Assembly: GCA_033557675.1 (NCBI GenBank)
Contig: JAWQRM010000512.1
Location: 1 to 21,866, forward strand
Origin: Coptodactyla brooksi
Taxonomy: Eukaryota > Arthropoda > Insecta > Coleoptera > Scarabaeidae
Length of the DNA: 21,866 nucleotides
Direction: 5' to 3'
The translations under genes and the position numbers were made by a program. A model generated the notes under the pieces. The model was not told the origin of the DNA. It was given only the letters and a program-made list of their open reading frames with translations, and ran no database searches. Positions 8,718-18,204 of this stretch are shown piece after piece; within the stretch, counting starts at the first letter, position 1; every line of letters starts with the position of its first letter.

Positions 8718-11700
8718 GAAGTATTTCCAAATTTATATATTATGTTATATGTTCAACAAATCATTCATAAAACAAACATATTCTAATAGTAACCCATTAT
8801 TTATTTTTAGCATTAAAACAAGTGATACAATGGATACTAAACAATCCCAACTACTTGTGATATGTCATTACCACCACTACTGAAACATATGTGATTATAA
8901 ACCTACCCAAACTATTATTTAGCTGATGATGTATGGCGGCTGTCATTACCACGCGCTCTAATATCAACCACTCCACATTCGTAAACTGAGAACTGTGAAA
9001 ATATATCCATTGTAATGAACAGTATGACAGAAATTGAAATCTAAACTAAAGTACTGCTGGTTATTCATAAATCAGTTGCTTATTCCCAGTTTTCATTAAT
9101 TGTTTATTTCAGTTTCCTCTTACTGTTTATTCGTTATATAATACCATGTAATAAATTCGATTGTCCCTAAACTCTTCAAACTGAAAGCTAATACTGCAAT
9201 ATCGCTTTTCTGCACTTTCTGGTTCAAGTACTTTTTTTTCTATTTTTGTAACACTTTTAACAACTTAGCAAAAAATACGACAGCTTTGTTTTAGTTTAAT
9301 AATGAGTTTAATTGCGGTTTAATTTTGGTTTAACACTTAATACCTCAATTTTTAAAAAGTTGATCAAACATACGGATTACAAGCCACAATGTTTCAAAGT
9401 TTTTTCAATTATCACGATATGTGCATTAGGTTTTGAAATCGAAAATCTGAAAAGTTTCGTAACAGATTTGCATTCATGGTACCTTTGATGTAGCAGTCAC
9501 GAAATTTATGGTTCTTCTGTGTAATGGATGTTAAAATAGCCTCATATTTATACCATTTGCACGACCTCATTTTTATTACATCTCTTCCAATTATGCTGTC
9601 TAATAAATCAACCGAGACAGGTTGATTTATTAGTCAGGTATACATGTATATCTTCTTGTACTCATATGTACTAGCGATTTGAACGACTATTGCGCCTCGC
9701 AATAATGACAATAATATTGTAATTTTATTATCTTCCCACTGTGTGTTACCAACTTCGCGTTTTCTTGTTTTAAAATGTAACAAATTGAAAAACTTTCTCT
9801 GTTTCGAATTTTGAAGTATTCAGGCATTTGTCGCAATTTGTCATTGTGAAATTTTTTTCTTTTTGACGACGCAGCTGTTTTGCTCAGTAACTGATAACAT
9901 ATCTTTCCGTTTTCAGTTCCTTTGGCGGTTTCCGGGTCATTGCTTAAGTGCAAACGTTTCATCTTTCAAAGATGCGCAATGTATTCCTGCTCTGTGACCT
10001 TTGATGCGTCCATGATTGTTTTTATTAGTCATTAAGGCTGACCTATCTGATGATTGGATAAGGTTTTAACGAGACCAACCGTAATGCAGTGTTAAATTTG
10101 AGTTTTTTCCAGTCCAGTGGCAATGAAACTACTAATAAATTGAAATTGCTAATAATTTTTCTATAACCTATCTCCGGAATTAGCAAACAGCAAATATTAA
10201 GGCTCTCCCAGAGTCTACTTAAAATTAGATGCAGGTTTAGTAACGTGGCTTTGACGGCGATACCCATATATTTGACTTTAAGTGCACACCTCCGAAATTG
10301 TAAATTACAGCTCAATAAAACCGCTTCTTTCTTCATCTGAGCAACAGGCACCGCACTGAAATAATTTGTCGAGCATTAACGGAATTATTACAGCTCAATT
10401 CGTATTTTTACAGTTCTTTACGGCCGACGTAACAGAAACATCTGAGTTCCCAAGTTAGATTGGCTATAACGTTTTATTTCCTAGTTACGCACTTTAATAC
10501 TCAATAAATTTTCCACAGTTTGTCACGGACAAAGACTACGGTTTTGGTTAGAGAGGGAACTGGTGCCCAAAAGCACAAGTGTGCTGTGAATTTTATTCTT
10601 AGATAACGATTACGACAGTCAAGTCGCCTAGTGCCTCTTTGACTTAAGTCATCTGTATTTTTCTATGAATCATCGCGCCAGTGGAAATCACGCTTAGGCC
10701 TCGCAACCAAAATAGACGCTTTGCGGGTCGAGCGGCAGAGGGGAAGCGACAGAACACTGTATCATGTCAAACGGGCACATGCATCAAGAGTTTGAATTAC
10801 GACACTTGTTGAGCAGTTAAAGGCAGCACGCACTTTTTAAGTTGCTCCCGATAAAGCTGGTTTTTACGAGTTCTAAAGCCAGTCGTAAACTCCAGTAAAC
10901 CCGTGCTCTGACGTTTGTAATATGTTTTCTATGCAAATTAGGCTTCATGTGTATTTCTAGGGCCGCATTACTCCTTCAAGATATGTACGTATACAGACGT
11001 TAATAAGAATATCATGAAGAAGGAGTCTGTTTCAATTTCACATGGATTTATTCTTCACGTTGATAGATAGCCTAAGTTAGTCTGGACTTAGATATCGTTA
11101 ATATTTTTAAAATGTAGGTATCTCAACAGCCACTTCCTTGAATGTATTATGCCACTTTAGCAATTCGCCGTGGCATATATTTTAGTTTCCAAAGTGATTA
11201 GCATATATGTAGATTTTAATGCCAGAAGTTTTGTTTTATTCCTCTGTTCCTCCGGAGACGGACGAAACTCATTAGTTTTCACAGTTCGTGACTGACTTCA
11301 CATAATAGTGTCGTTGCAACACAAACATAAAATAAGCCAGAGGCACCTTTGTTCATGGCATACCGCAATGCACGGTTTTAAGTGGTATCAGAGGACCTAT
11401 CGTTTTCGTGAGCTGGAATTGAATAAATAAGCGGTCAAAGCGATACTTTCCACAACTGGGGAATAATCGATACGAAGTCGTATCAACGGCTAACAAAAAT
11501 CTAAATCACAATGTGCCTTGTTTTTCTTTAACTGTTTGTCATACTGAATAATTATGTCATTCTGCCTACTTACATACGTATACAAATTGCATATTTGCGT
11601 AATGTTCATTAGCAGAGAATAGTGTGTCATACATTCATAAAGCGAACCGTATGTTTACTACATAGTTTTATCGATAATTCTTAGAACAAATTTCATAACC

Positions 11701-11954
11701 ACCGTAGTAGAGATATTACATCATACGGGTGTGTGAATAGGCAGGCTTATTAACTTATGTATATATAGATAACTGAGATTTTTAGATAATAATATTTACC
11801 TAATTCTGTTCGAATTCGTGAATCCAGCTCATCAGTTTTTAAATAAAGTAGAGTAAGCAACGTCCTAGCTTCTGTAAATTAGAACTTTTAATCATTGCAC
11901 AAGAGTCCAATGATCAACTCAATCAACGTAATATTTTCGAATGGCAATTCTATG
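8718..11954. other. Unassigned 3.2-kb stretch
   Basis: No transposase, repeat copy or host gene is recognised. The two longest minus-strand frames (9687-9962 and 10043-10351) are lysine-rich and hydrophobic respectively and show no family motif. Two inverted repeats are present: the perfect hairpin at 9600-9633 (listed separately), and an imperfect one whose arms are 10970-10984 (ACTCCTTCAAGATAT) and 11009-11026, differing by three bases. Confidence 0.5.
9600..9633. repeat. Perfect 14-bp hairpin
   Basis: CTAATAAATCAACC (9600-9613) and GGTTGATTTATTAG (9620-9633) are exact reverse complements around a 6-nt loop GAGACA. No gene ends next to it, so a terminator role is not indicated. It could be a foldback scar or a site bound by a dimeric protein. 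Confidence 0.85.
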
Positions 11955-11984
11955 TATACCGTGTGGGAAATTACATATCGTCCC

Positions 11985-12822
11985 ATAGGAATTCGAAAAG
12001 ACAATTTGTGAGACATGTTGTCGCCAATGCCGCTTGACAATTCGCGACCCTCGACAACCTCAATTGAAGCCTGAAAGAGGGGCTAGGGAAGTTCCGCTGC
12101 TTTAAAGTGGGAACTACGCAAGAAATTTTTCCTGAGGACCATATCAGACGAATGCAATTTCGTGAAACTACGATGGAGTAAGCAAATGAGAATGAAAATT
12201 TCTTAGAAAATATTTTATTTTCGGACGAATCGTCTTTTCCCATTGATGGTCTTCACAATCCGTCTGTTACGTGGTATAGGACGCAGGAAAATAAGCATCT
12301 AACTGTTGCTACTCGAACTCAGTATCTACAAAAGCTGAATGTTCTGGACTTTTAGGTGATTTCAACATTGGACATTTCTTCATTGATGGAAACCTAAATA
12401 CCTACAAATATTTAGAATTATTGCAGAACCAAGTGATTCCTGCTGTCCGAAACCTCCCACTTAACTTTGATGAGGTTTAGTTTCAGCATGGTGGTTGTCC
12501 CGGTCATAATACGATGAGGGTGCGAGAATTTCTGAGGAATACTTTCCCTGATCGTATTATTAGCAGAAGTGGCGCATTATAAGGCCCCCTAGATCGCCAG
12601 ATTTATCACCAAATGATTTCTTTTTGTGAGGGTACACCAAAGCAATCATTTACCAACATCGTCGACGCGCCAATAGTTTGAATGAGCTCAGAATAAAAAG
12701 TATTCAAGCTCATCAAACTATTACTCTAGAAACGCTTTCCAAAGTTAGGAGAAATTTCTATTACAGATTGGGTTATTGTTTGGCAAAATTAGGAGACATC
12801 TTTGAATCTATTTTATTTAATT
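11985..12822 (+). pseudogene. Mariner-like transposase pseudogene, catalytic and C-terminal part
   Basis: The first acidic motif is ILFSDESSF (D codon at 12224). After a frameshift near 12355 the frame reads GHFFIDGNLNTYKYLELL and then FQHGGCPGHN, the family's usual FQHDGCPAHN motif. The second catalytic D is therefore replaced by G (codon 12490). After another frameshift near 12580 comes RPPRSPDLSPNDFFL, with the third catalytic acid, then a C-terminal segment ending RLGYCLAKLGDIFESIL. Stops at 12478 (TAG) and 12627 (TGA) fall where W is usual. Only the last few residues of the N-terminal HTH domain are left at 11985-12045. The left copy at 3895-4232 keeps the N-terminus but lacks this core, so the two derivatives are complementary. 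Not functional. Confidence 0.88.
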
Positions 12823-12887
12823 TTATTGTTTGTCCGTCGAACTTAAACGTTCGAAAAGAGATAAATAAACATTTATTGACGGTATGG

Positions 12888-13668
12888 AATATGTGGGAAA
12901 TCCCGACTTTATTGATAACAAGCTGGAATTAATTTTAGCTGACGTAAACAGCAGACCCAAGTCTGAAGAAACACCCGCGATAAAATCGATGAAAACTTAA
13001 ATTTTAATTCAAGCCAACTTCTAGATATTAAATGTTCTAATGATAAAAGGTATAATATGAAGTTAGATGCGAGATCAACGCTTGAATTGTTGAATTTGCA
13101 AAGATATAGCGAAAAGTTTTGTCTTAGGGTATTAGCAGATCCCGGGACCATCCTACAAAGGTTAAGAATGTTTGATTTGGGTAGTGTAATTATAAATCTA
13201 GAAAACTTATTATTAATTAAGCTATTAAATATTTAGAAGCCGTGACAAGAAAACATGACAAGAACGGACTGTCGATTGTATTACTGTTGCAGCACTAGCT
13301 CTAGTTTTCACTCTCAGTACATCAACTCAAAGGGTTTTACACTTTTCAGTTTACCTTCTAGTCATGTCTTGTCAAGAAGCTGAAGAACTTTAACATTTAT
13401 ATGTTGGTGGAGCGTTCTGTCATGGCTTCTGGCGAATCCTTTGATTTCATTGTCCACAAATTATTTGCTTATACATAATAATAACAGCTTATTATAACTT
13501 TGTGCATTTTATGGACTTATTATTTTGGAGTATCTGATTGTCTGTTCAACATATTCGTGGTAGCAAGCCCACTAGGATCTATATTAATCGTTCTAGTTAA
13601 TTTTCCATATGTTGAAGTGACAATTGTAAAATGTGACTGGTCTTGCAAGATAATGAAGTGAAATTTTA
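12888..13668 (+). repeat. Repeat family R, copy 2
   Basis: This is the inverted partner of 2839-3590. It begins after ACGGTATGG (12879-12887) and ends in AAATTTTAAAAAAA next to the second copy of AAACATTTATTG. A frame with SQLLDIKC, KRYNMKLDARSTLELLN, QRYSEKF and RVLADPGTILQRLRMFDLG stays open here for about 80 codons to a TAG at about 13234. I do not recognise the peptide. The A-rich 3' end followed by a 12-bp direct repeat would fit a retroposed insertion. The same linkage to family E in both copies would instead fit joint duplication. Confidence 0.78.
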
Positions 13669-13903
13669 AAAAAACATTTATTGTTAATAGTTACAAAAAA
13701 ATAAGTGTACGTAGAACGATGTAAAACTACGCTAGCTGTACATCCCACCATGATATCATAAATGTACTAACAATAAGCGCTCGCGTGGCGGAACGAGTAC
13801 TGGTAGACGCGAACTGGTGGGATAGAGGGGGGATCAAAGACTCGTAGTGGGAGTCATGTGTCGATCTCCCTATGCGTCAAGCAAAACTTTCCCATACGGT
13901 ATA

Positions 13904-14167
13904 ACACCTTAACGAATTTCCAAAATTTTCATATATCATATTGCGACGCCTTTTAATATAGTACACATGCATTATGCCATCAAAATATAGATGAGTAAAA
14001 CTGGGCTATAAAGAAAAGTAGTAACGTAAGTTATTCGCTAAATATAAATTTAACAAGATGTATCAGAAATATTATCAAAACAATGTTACCGAAAATAAAA
14101 AGCAACATTCAGCAATATACCGGGTATGTTTTAATAAGTGTCCGATATTTCACAGGACGGTTCCTCC
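13904..14167. other. Unassigned spacer
   Basis: AT-rich with no recognised gene. ACCGGGTATGTTTTAATAAG near 14119 resembles the terminus of a TA-flanked element, but no partner end was found. Confidence 0.4.
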
Positions 14168-14780
14168 AGTATTTCAAAAAAAAATCGATGTCGAGATTTT
14201 GATGGATCTTGATGAATTAGGTTATTTGTAGCCTGTCTATGCTATTTTTGGAAAAGATTTCGTAAAAATTTTACACATGGTTGAGTTACTTAACCTAAAC
14301 ACTTTTTGATTTTTTTACAACTTTTTGTAACAAAATATATTTTTGTAATTTACATAAGATTATAAGTACAATACTATAAGGATAGTACCTGCTCAAAATC
14401 AACAGTTTTAACAGAAAAGAGGGTATTTTCTTCTTAATATCGGATATTGCTCTCTTCAGAAAACAATTTTTCAAATAAAGGTTGCATGACATCGAACTCT
14501 TCATAATTCAAAACAGTTTTCGAATATACAGGGTGTTCGGTTTATTCTAAAAATTATCCAACTTCAGATTTTTAAATGGAACACGCTGTATATTATGATA
14601 ATTTTAAAGTCCTTATAAGACTTAAGGGCCACTTTTATTTTATACATCAGTTCTAAATCGCATCGTTTGGGCGTTATTGCACATTTTTGGAAAAAGATGG
14701 CAGGTACAAATGGATTTTTTTTATATTTAAACCAGGGGCAAGGTAAGAGAAAGTCATGTACGATGTACATCTTCTAGTTT
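14168..14780 (+). repeat. Dispersed repeat family D, copy 2
   Basis: Direct-orientation partner of 513-860. It carries about 350 bp absent from copy 1 (about 14312-14665), including the 60-bp micro-element at 14529-14588. The well-conserved 3' block runs from CACATTTTTGGAAAAAGATG near 14678 to CGATGTACATCTTCTAGTTT at 14761-14780. It ends exactly where the mariner fragment at 14783-15041 is truncated, so D or a D-bearing rearrangement probably interrupted that mariner. Confidence 0.72.
14529..14588. mobile_element. 60-bp TA-flanked micro-element
   Basis: CAGGGTGTTC at the left end and GAACACGCTG at the right end are inverted with one mismatch. Both are bordered by TA (14527-14528 and 14589-14590). 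It looks like two terminal repeats of a mariner-like element brought together with almost nothing between them. The alternative is a chance palindrome. Confidence 0.55.
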
Positions 14781-14782
14781 CT

Positions 14783-14856
14783 CGCTGGAAAGTCGTTTTT
14801 ACTTTTTTGTAATAGAAAAGCAAAATAGGCTGAAAATGCTGTTTTTGATTTTCCAT
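14783..14856 (-). pseudogene. Mariner transposase N-terminal scrap
   Basis: About 24 codons beginning at the ATG at 14856 match the start of mariner transposases (MENQKQHF, then ILLFY and a basic segment). Translation then runs into repeat D sequence, where no transposase similarity remains. The HTH is only begun and no catalytic residues are present. Confidence 0.7.
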
Positions 14857-15041
14857 GTTCCATAAAACACAAAAAGAAAACAGTTGTACAGAACCGAACA
14901 GAATATGTTCACACATAAACTTTGCAATGTCAGCTGTCAGAGTATATAACGCATATACGGTTTGGTGTGAAGTTGGCTGATTAAAATACAACTAACACCT
15001 CTGCTACGAAAAAAACAGATATTACTTTCCGAACAACCCAA
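14783..15041 (-). mobile_element. Mariner 5' end fragment
   Basis: Read on the minus strand from 15041, the sequence begins TTGGGTTGTTCGGAAAGTAA, a typical mariner terminal repeat, with TA at 15042-15043 as the target-site dinucleotide. A leader of about 185 bp follows. An ATG at 14856 then starts MENQKQHFQPILLFYYKK, the usual beginning of a mauritiana/cecropia-like mariner transposase. Coding similarity stops at about 14783, where repeat D begins. The rest of the transposase and the other terminus are missing. Confidence 0.75.
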
Positions 15042-15043
15042 TA

Positions 15044-16436
15044 TATGTACGTATGTCTAATCTTTTGGAAAGCCAGTCATGTGGTGAGATATTGAGTTTT
15101 GTTGTTTTGCTGGTTTGTAGCAACGATAGCTATAGCTGACTGTTCTATAGCTAACTGTTCTTTGCAACCTTCTGAATACGATTGGTTGTATTTCTCTTTT
15201 ATGATACTATCCTTTTTTATCATATGCCTAGCATTCCTGCTAACCAGTAAAGAAAGCATAGGAAAACTAAAAATTATTTTTTTTCTGTGCTATAAGGATA
15301 AAAAACCCAAGGTATAACCTACCTGCGAAGTCAATATGGCTGATGCGACAAAATATCACGGTTAGAAATTATATACGAGAAGAAATAACATTCATTAAAT
15401 AAGCTTACATCTATGAACACCAAGTTCACAACATTGGAATTAATTTGTGCAACCCAATATCTCATTATCAGTCCCCAACCCCTCGTTTACGCGAGGGTCT
15501 GTTTACAATCCATGCCAAACTCGTGCTAGGTTTTCACACATAATAAACAATACAGGACCAGTTTCGACGTTAAGGTGGTCCTGTAAATAAACCCCCTCAC
15601 GACCCTTACACGTGTCTTCCACGAAGTAATAGGAGTAGTAAAAAAAGTCACCAGCCAAGAGATTTTAAAACGGGACGAGGCAAAAGGATGACAGAGAAGG
15701 ATACGGAGGTCCTCCTCTGCTCGTACTAACAACGTCACTCTTCTTACAGGAGAGGAGCATATGTACCGCAGCTGTTCACTAATTGCGTACACGACTGTCA
15801 AAATGTAGCCGAATTTATGTACCTTTTATGTCGCTCGTTTCGGTAATATATACGCAGTTATAATATTTTACTGCCGCACACTTGAGGGTAGACGCGACAA
15901 ATAATGTTTTGACCCTTGACGAGAGAGGACACTGCCATCGTCGCTAATTAATACGGGTAATAGCTATAGCATGATGCCCTGTTTACACGATAACAGGATA
16001 AGATTAATAATGTCGGGCGACAGGTCCGGCATTAGGGAAACGTTACAGGCAAGAACGTGTACGTACATGCATTCGAGAACGAAAATTTGTGCTTCTTGTT
16101 TCTCCTAAATCCCTATGTCCTTGAGGGCAATGGATCGTAGGGGTTACTTAACTCGTTCAGTATCTATTTTCTGCATCCCCACTTATCCTTCTGGTCTGCT
16201 CTTCATTTCTTGCAAAAGTTTCCTCTGTTTGAACCGATCTCTTTTACTATATCTAACCATGTTTTCCTTGGCCTGCCTTAACTTTTACCATTAAGTAGTC
16301 TTGCTTTTGTAACATTTTCCAACAGTTATCCCCGTTTTGCATGTGTACGCTTTTTACAACAACTTAAGAGTGGATCAAAGGATTTTTCAGGGGTTCGATT
16401 GGTAATGTGTTTGATTGACATGTGGTTACGGTTTAG
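15044..16436. other. Unassigned 1.4-kb stretch
   Basis: No recognised gene. A plus-strand hydrophobic frame (15099-15317) lacks an initiating ATG and has no family match. A perfect 10-bp inverted repeat, TACAGGACCA (15551-15560) with TGGTCCTGTA (15576-15585), lies within a CpG-richer part. Its TA-CAGG ends resemble the termini of miniature elements elsewhere in the window. Confidence 0.45.
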
Positions 16437-16704
16437 ATAGTCTCTATATAATCGAAGAAACATCCTCTTAACGTTAATTTCAATTTAGAAAGCAAAAAGG
16501 ATTCGTACGGTGCTAAATCCAGCGAATGTAGTAGATGGTCAAGAACGCAAATTTGATTTTTGGCCAAATATAATATACAAGAATAGCACTGTCAGCAGGT
16601 ACATTGTCATGTAATAAAAGTGAACTGCTTGACTTCAAAACTTTAAAACAAAGCACTGCATTGGTTGTTTTTAGGATTGGAACAAATGGAATAGATGGCA
16701 TCAT
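16437..16704 (-). pseudogene. Mariner transposase C-terminal fragment
   Basis: The minus strand reads LKSSSSLLLHDNVPADSAIL, which holds the HDNxPxHS motif with the second catalytic D (codon at about 16606-16608). After a one-base frameshift come VLDHLLHSLDLAPYESFL and LSKLKLTLRGCFFDYIETI. These match the YSPDLAPCDFFLFPKLK motif, including the third catalytic D of the mariner DD34D signature. Nothing upstream of the second D is recognisable and the extreme C-terminus is lost. It lies 0.7 kb downstream, in the same orientation, of a second mariner remnant at 17430-18204. The sequences differ enough that it is probably a separate insertion. Confidence 0.82.
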
Positions 16705-17429
16705 TCTTATCTAGTTTATTCATTCTTACTTATGCATTACTACACGGTCTTCCTGTACTAGTTATTGCACTTACAGTGGGCTTAGGTTTTTGTGTTCAAC
16801 TATTGTTTGGACTATTGTGTTCTAGTGTTCATGATTATTATAATTATTATCCATTTATCTGAGCTTGTTACTTCTGCTTCTCTTTTAACTCTCGAACACA
16901 CTAATGTCACACAGATTTTTTGTCACTAATTGCTGTCATTTTTCACATATCTTGACACGTCCACAGTATGTGAACATGCGAAGGTATGCGGAAAATGTAA
17001 ATAGTATGTGAACGTACTGTGAACACGTGCTTCATTTGTAGATAAATATGACAAATGGTATGCTATCTTCGTGGCTAACCTCAAATGATTTGCTTCCCCA
17101 TATATCCAACCCAGACTTAAAAAAATCATTCGTCGATTGTTGCTAGAATCACCTTTCTCCAAGCTGCCGTACCTTAGCGATAAAAATATTAATTAGATAT
17201 TGCGCCAATCAGCAACGTGATGAGATGTGACATTGTCAAGAAATCAATGTGTTTGTTCTCTTCTTCTTTTGTATGATTCTATCAAACCGCTCATTATGAC
17301 TAGTTATTTAGGCTTCTTTGTTGAAATACACGGTATGACAACTAAATAACAAGAATTTTTAGATATGCAAACAAAACCACATAGATGAACGCGTAGATTT
17401 TTGTATGTTATCCTTAGAAATGGCTGTAC
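16705..17429. other. Unassigned spacer between mariner remnants
   Basis: No recognised coding sequence. Part of it may be the decayed tail of the 17430-18204 mariner, but no terminal repeat was identified. The minus-strand ORF at 16926-17162 has no family resemblance. Confidence 0.4.
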
Positions 17430-18204
17430 CTACATCACAGCTGCTTGAATTGCTGAAATATCATCATAAAACGAGTCTTTCATCGCAATTTTTAGTTTAG
17501 GGAATAGAAAATAGTCAACCGGTGATATATCAGGCGAATATGGTGGATGGTCAATGATACAGATATTTTTTAGTCAAAAATTGACGAACTTTTAACGTCT
17601 TGTGGTGGTGCATCATCATACAATAAAACCAGCTGTTTTCCTGCTGGATATTCATGCCTAATACATAGATACAACCACGAACGATCTAGAACTACAAAAT
17701 AGTATTTTCCATTAACAGTTTTGCCTTATGAAACATATTCCTTGTGGACAATCCCTTGTGAATCATAACAAGTAATCAACATTGTCTTGATCCTTGATTT
17801 CTGAAAACGCATTTTTTTGGTTTTGTTACCAATTATGATCCAATCAAGAAAATCTTGATCATTTTCAGCAGTTTTAATGAGGTCTTTACAATGCTCTACA
17901 CCAGCAATTTTTGGTCGTCATTTAAAATATGTGTAGTTTCTCTATTTGTTAGTTCTGCAGCCAGTATTCTCACAGTAGAATTTCCGTCGATAGCAATGAT
18001 TTCAAAGCGATTTTTACTTTCTGGACGACCACGTCTTTCATCATCATTTTAATCTTCACGACCATTTTTAAAACGATTGAACTACTCATAAACTCCAGTT
18101 TTAGGCATACAGTCAGCATCCTACACTTTCTTCATCAATTTGTAGGTCTCAGCCTATTTTTTTCCCAGTTTAAAACAAAATTTAATATTTGCTCTTTGGT
18201 GCAT
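17430..18204 (-). pseudogene. Mariner transposase pseudogene, internally deleted
   Basis: An ATG at 18204 (minus) begins MHQRANIKFCFKLGKK. The mariner N-terminal HTH follows: AETYKLMKKV, then KTGVYE*FNRFKNGRED and DDERRGRPES. The second HTH has STVRILAAELTNRET. The catalytic part shows CKDLIKTAENDQDFLDWIII, then a jump to KSRIKTMLITCYDSQGIVHK. This removes the first catalytic D motif (normally GDETW) and about 35-40 codons. The second site reads LLYDDAPPQD, and the third HPPYSPDISPVDYFLFPKLK after a frameshift. Similarity ends near DDISAIQAAVM. Several stops occur at positions usually coding for Y, W or Q. Terminal repeats were not identified with confidence. About 260 of some 345 usual codons remain. 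Confidence 0.9.

Larger units (their letters stand above)
11955..13903 (+). mobile_element. Family E mariner-like element containing repeat R (right copy)
   Basis: The outer ends are TATACCGTGTGGGAAA (from 11955) and TTTCCCATACGGTATA (to 13903), an inverted pair with one mismatch in 16 bp. Between them lie, in order, a transposase pseudogene missing its N-terminus, about 45 bp containing the palindromic TCGAACTTAAACGTTCGA, repeat R (12888-13668), and a 3' block (13680-13903) that matches 3592-3776 of the left copy. The direct repeat AAACATTTATTG flanks R at 12867-12878 and 13672-13683. The 5' terminus is joined abruptly to the transposase at about 11985, so the N-terminal coding region has been deleted. 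The total of 1949 bp includes R. Confidence 0.75.

Noticed and set aside
9687..9962. A 91-codon minus-strand frame with ATG, basic composition
   Set aside because: No recognisable domain. The surrounding sequence shows no gene structure.
10043..10351. A 102-codon minus-strand frame rich in hydrophobic residues, reminiscent of a chemoreceptor fragment
   Set aside because: No diagnostic motif, no neighbouring exon and no supporting splice sites. Probably a chance ORF.
13680..13903. A long terminal repeat: the block begins TGTTA and ends TAACA, and a related block lies at 3592-3776
   Set aside because: Its end TTTCCCATACGGTATA pairs with the inverted terminus at 11955. The left copy carries the block only once, inside a mariner-like element. 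No primer-binding site or reverse transcriptase is seen.
15099..15317. A plus-strand frame with two hydrophobic segments, preceded by a pyrimidine-rich stretch
   Set aside because: No initiating ATG at its start, no family match and no partner exon.
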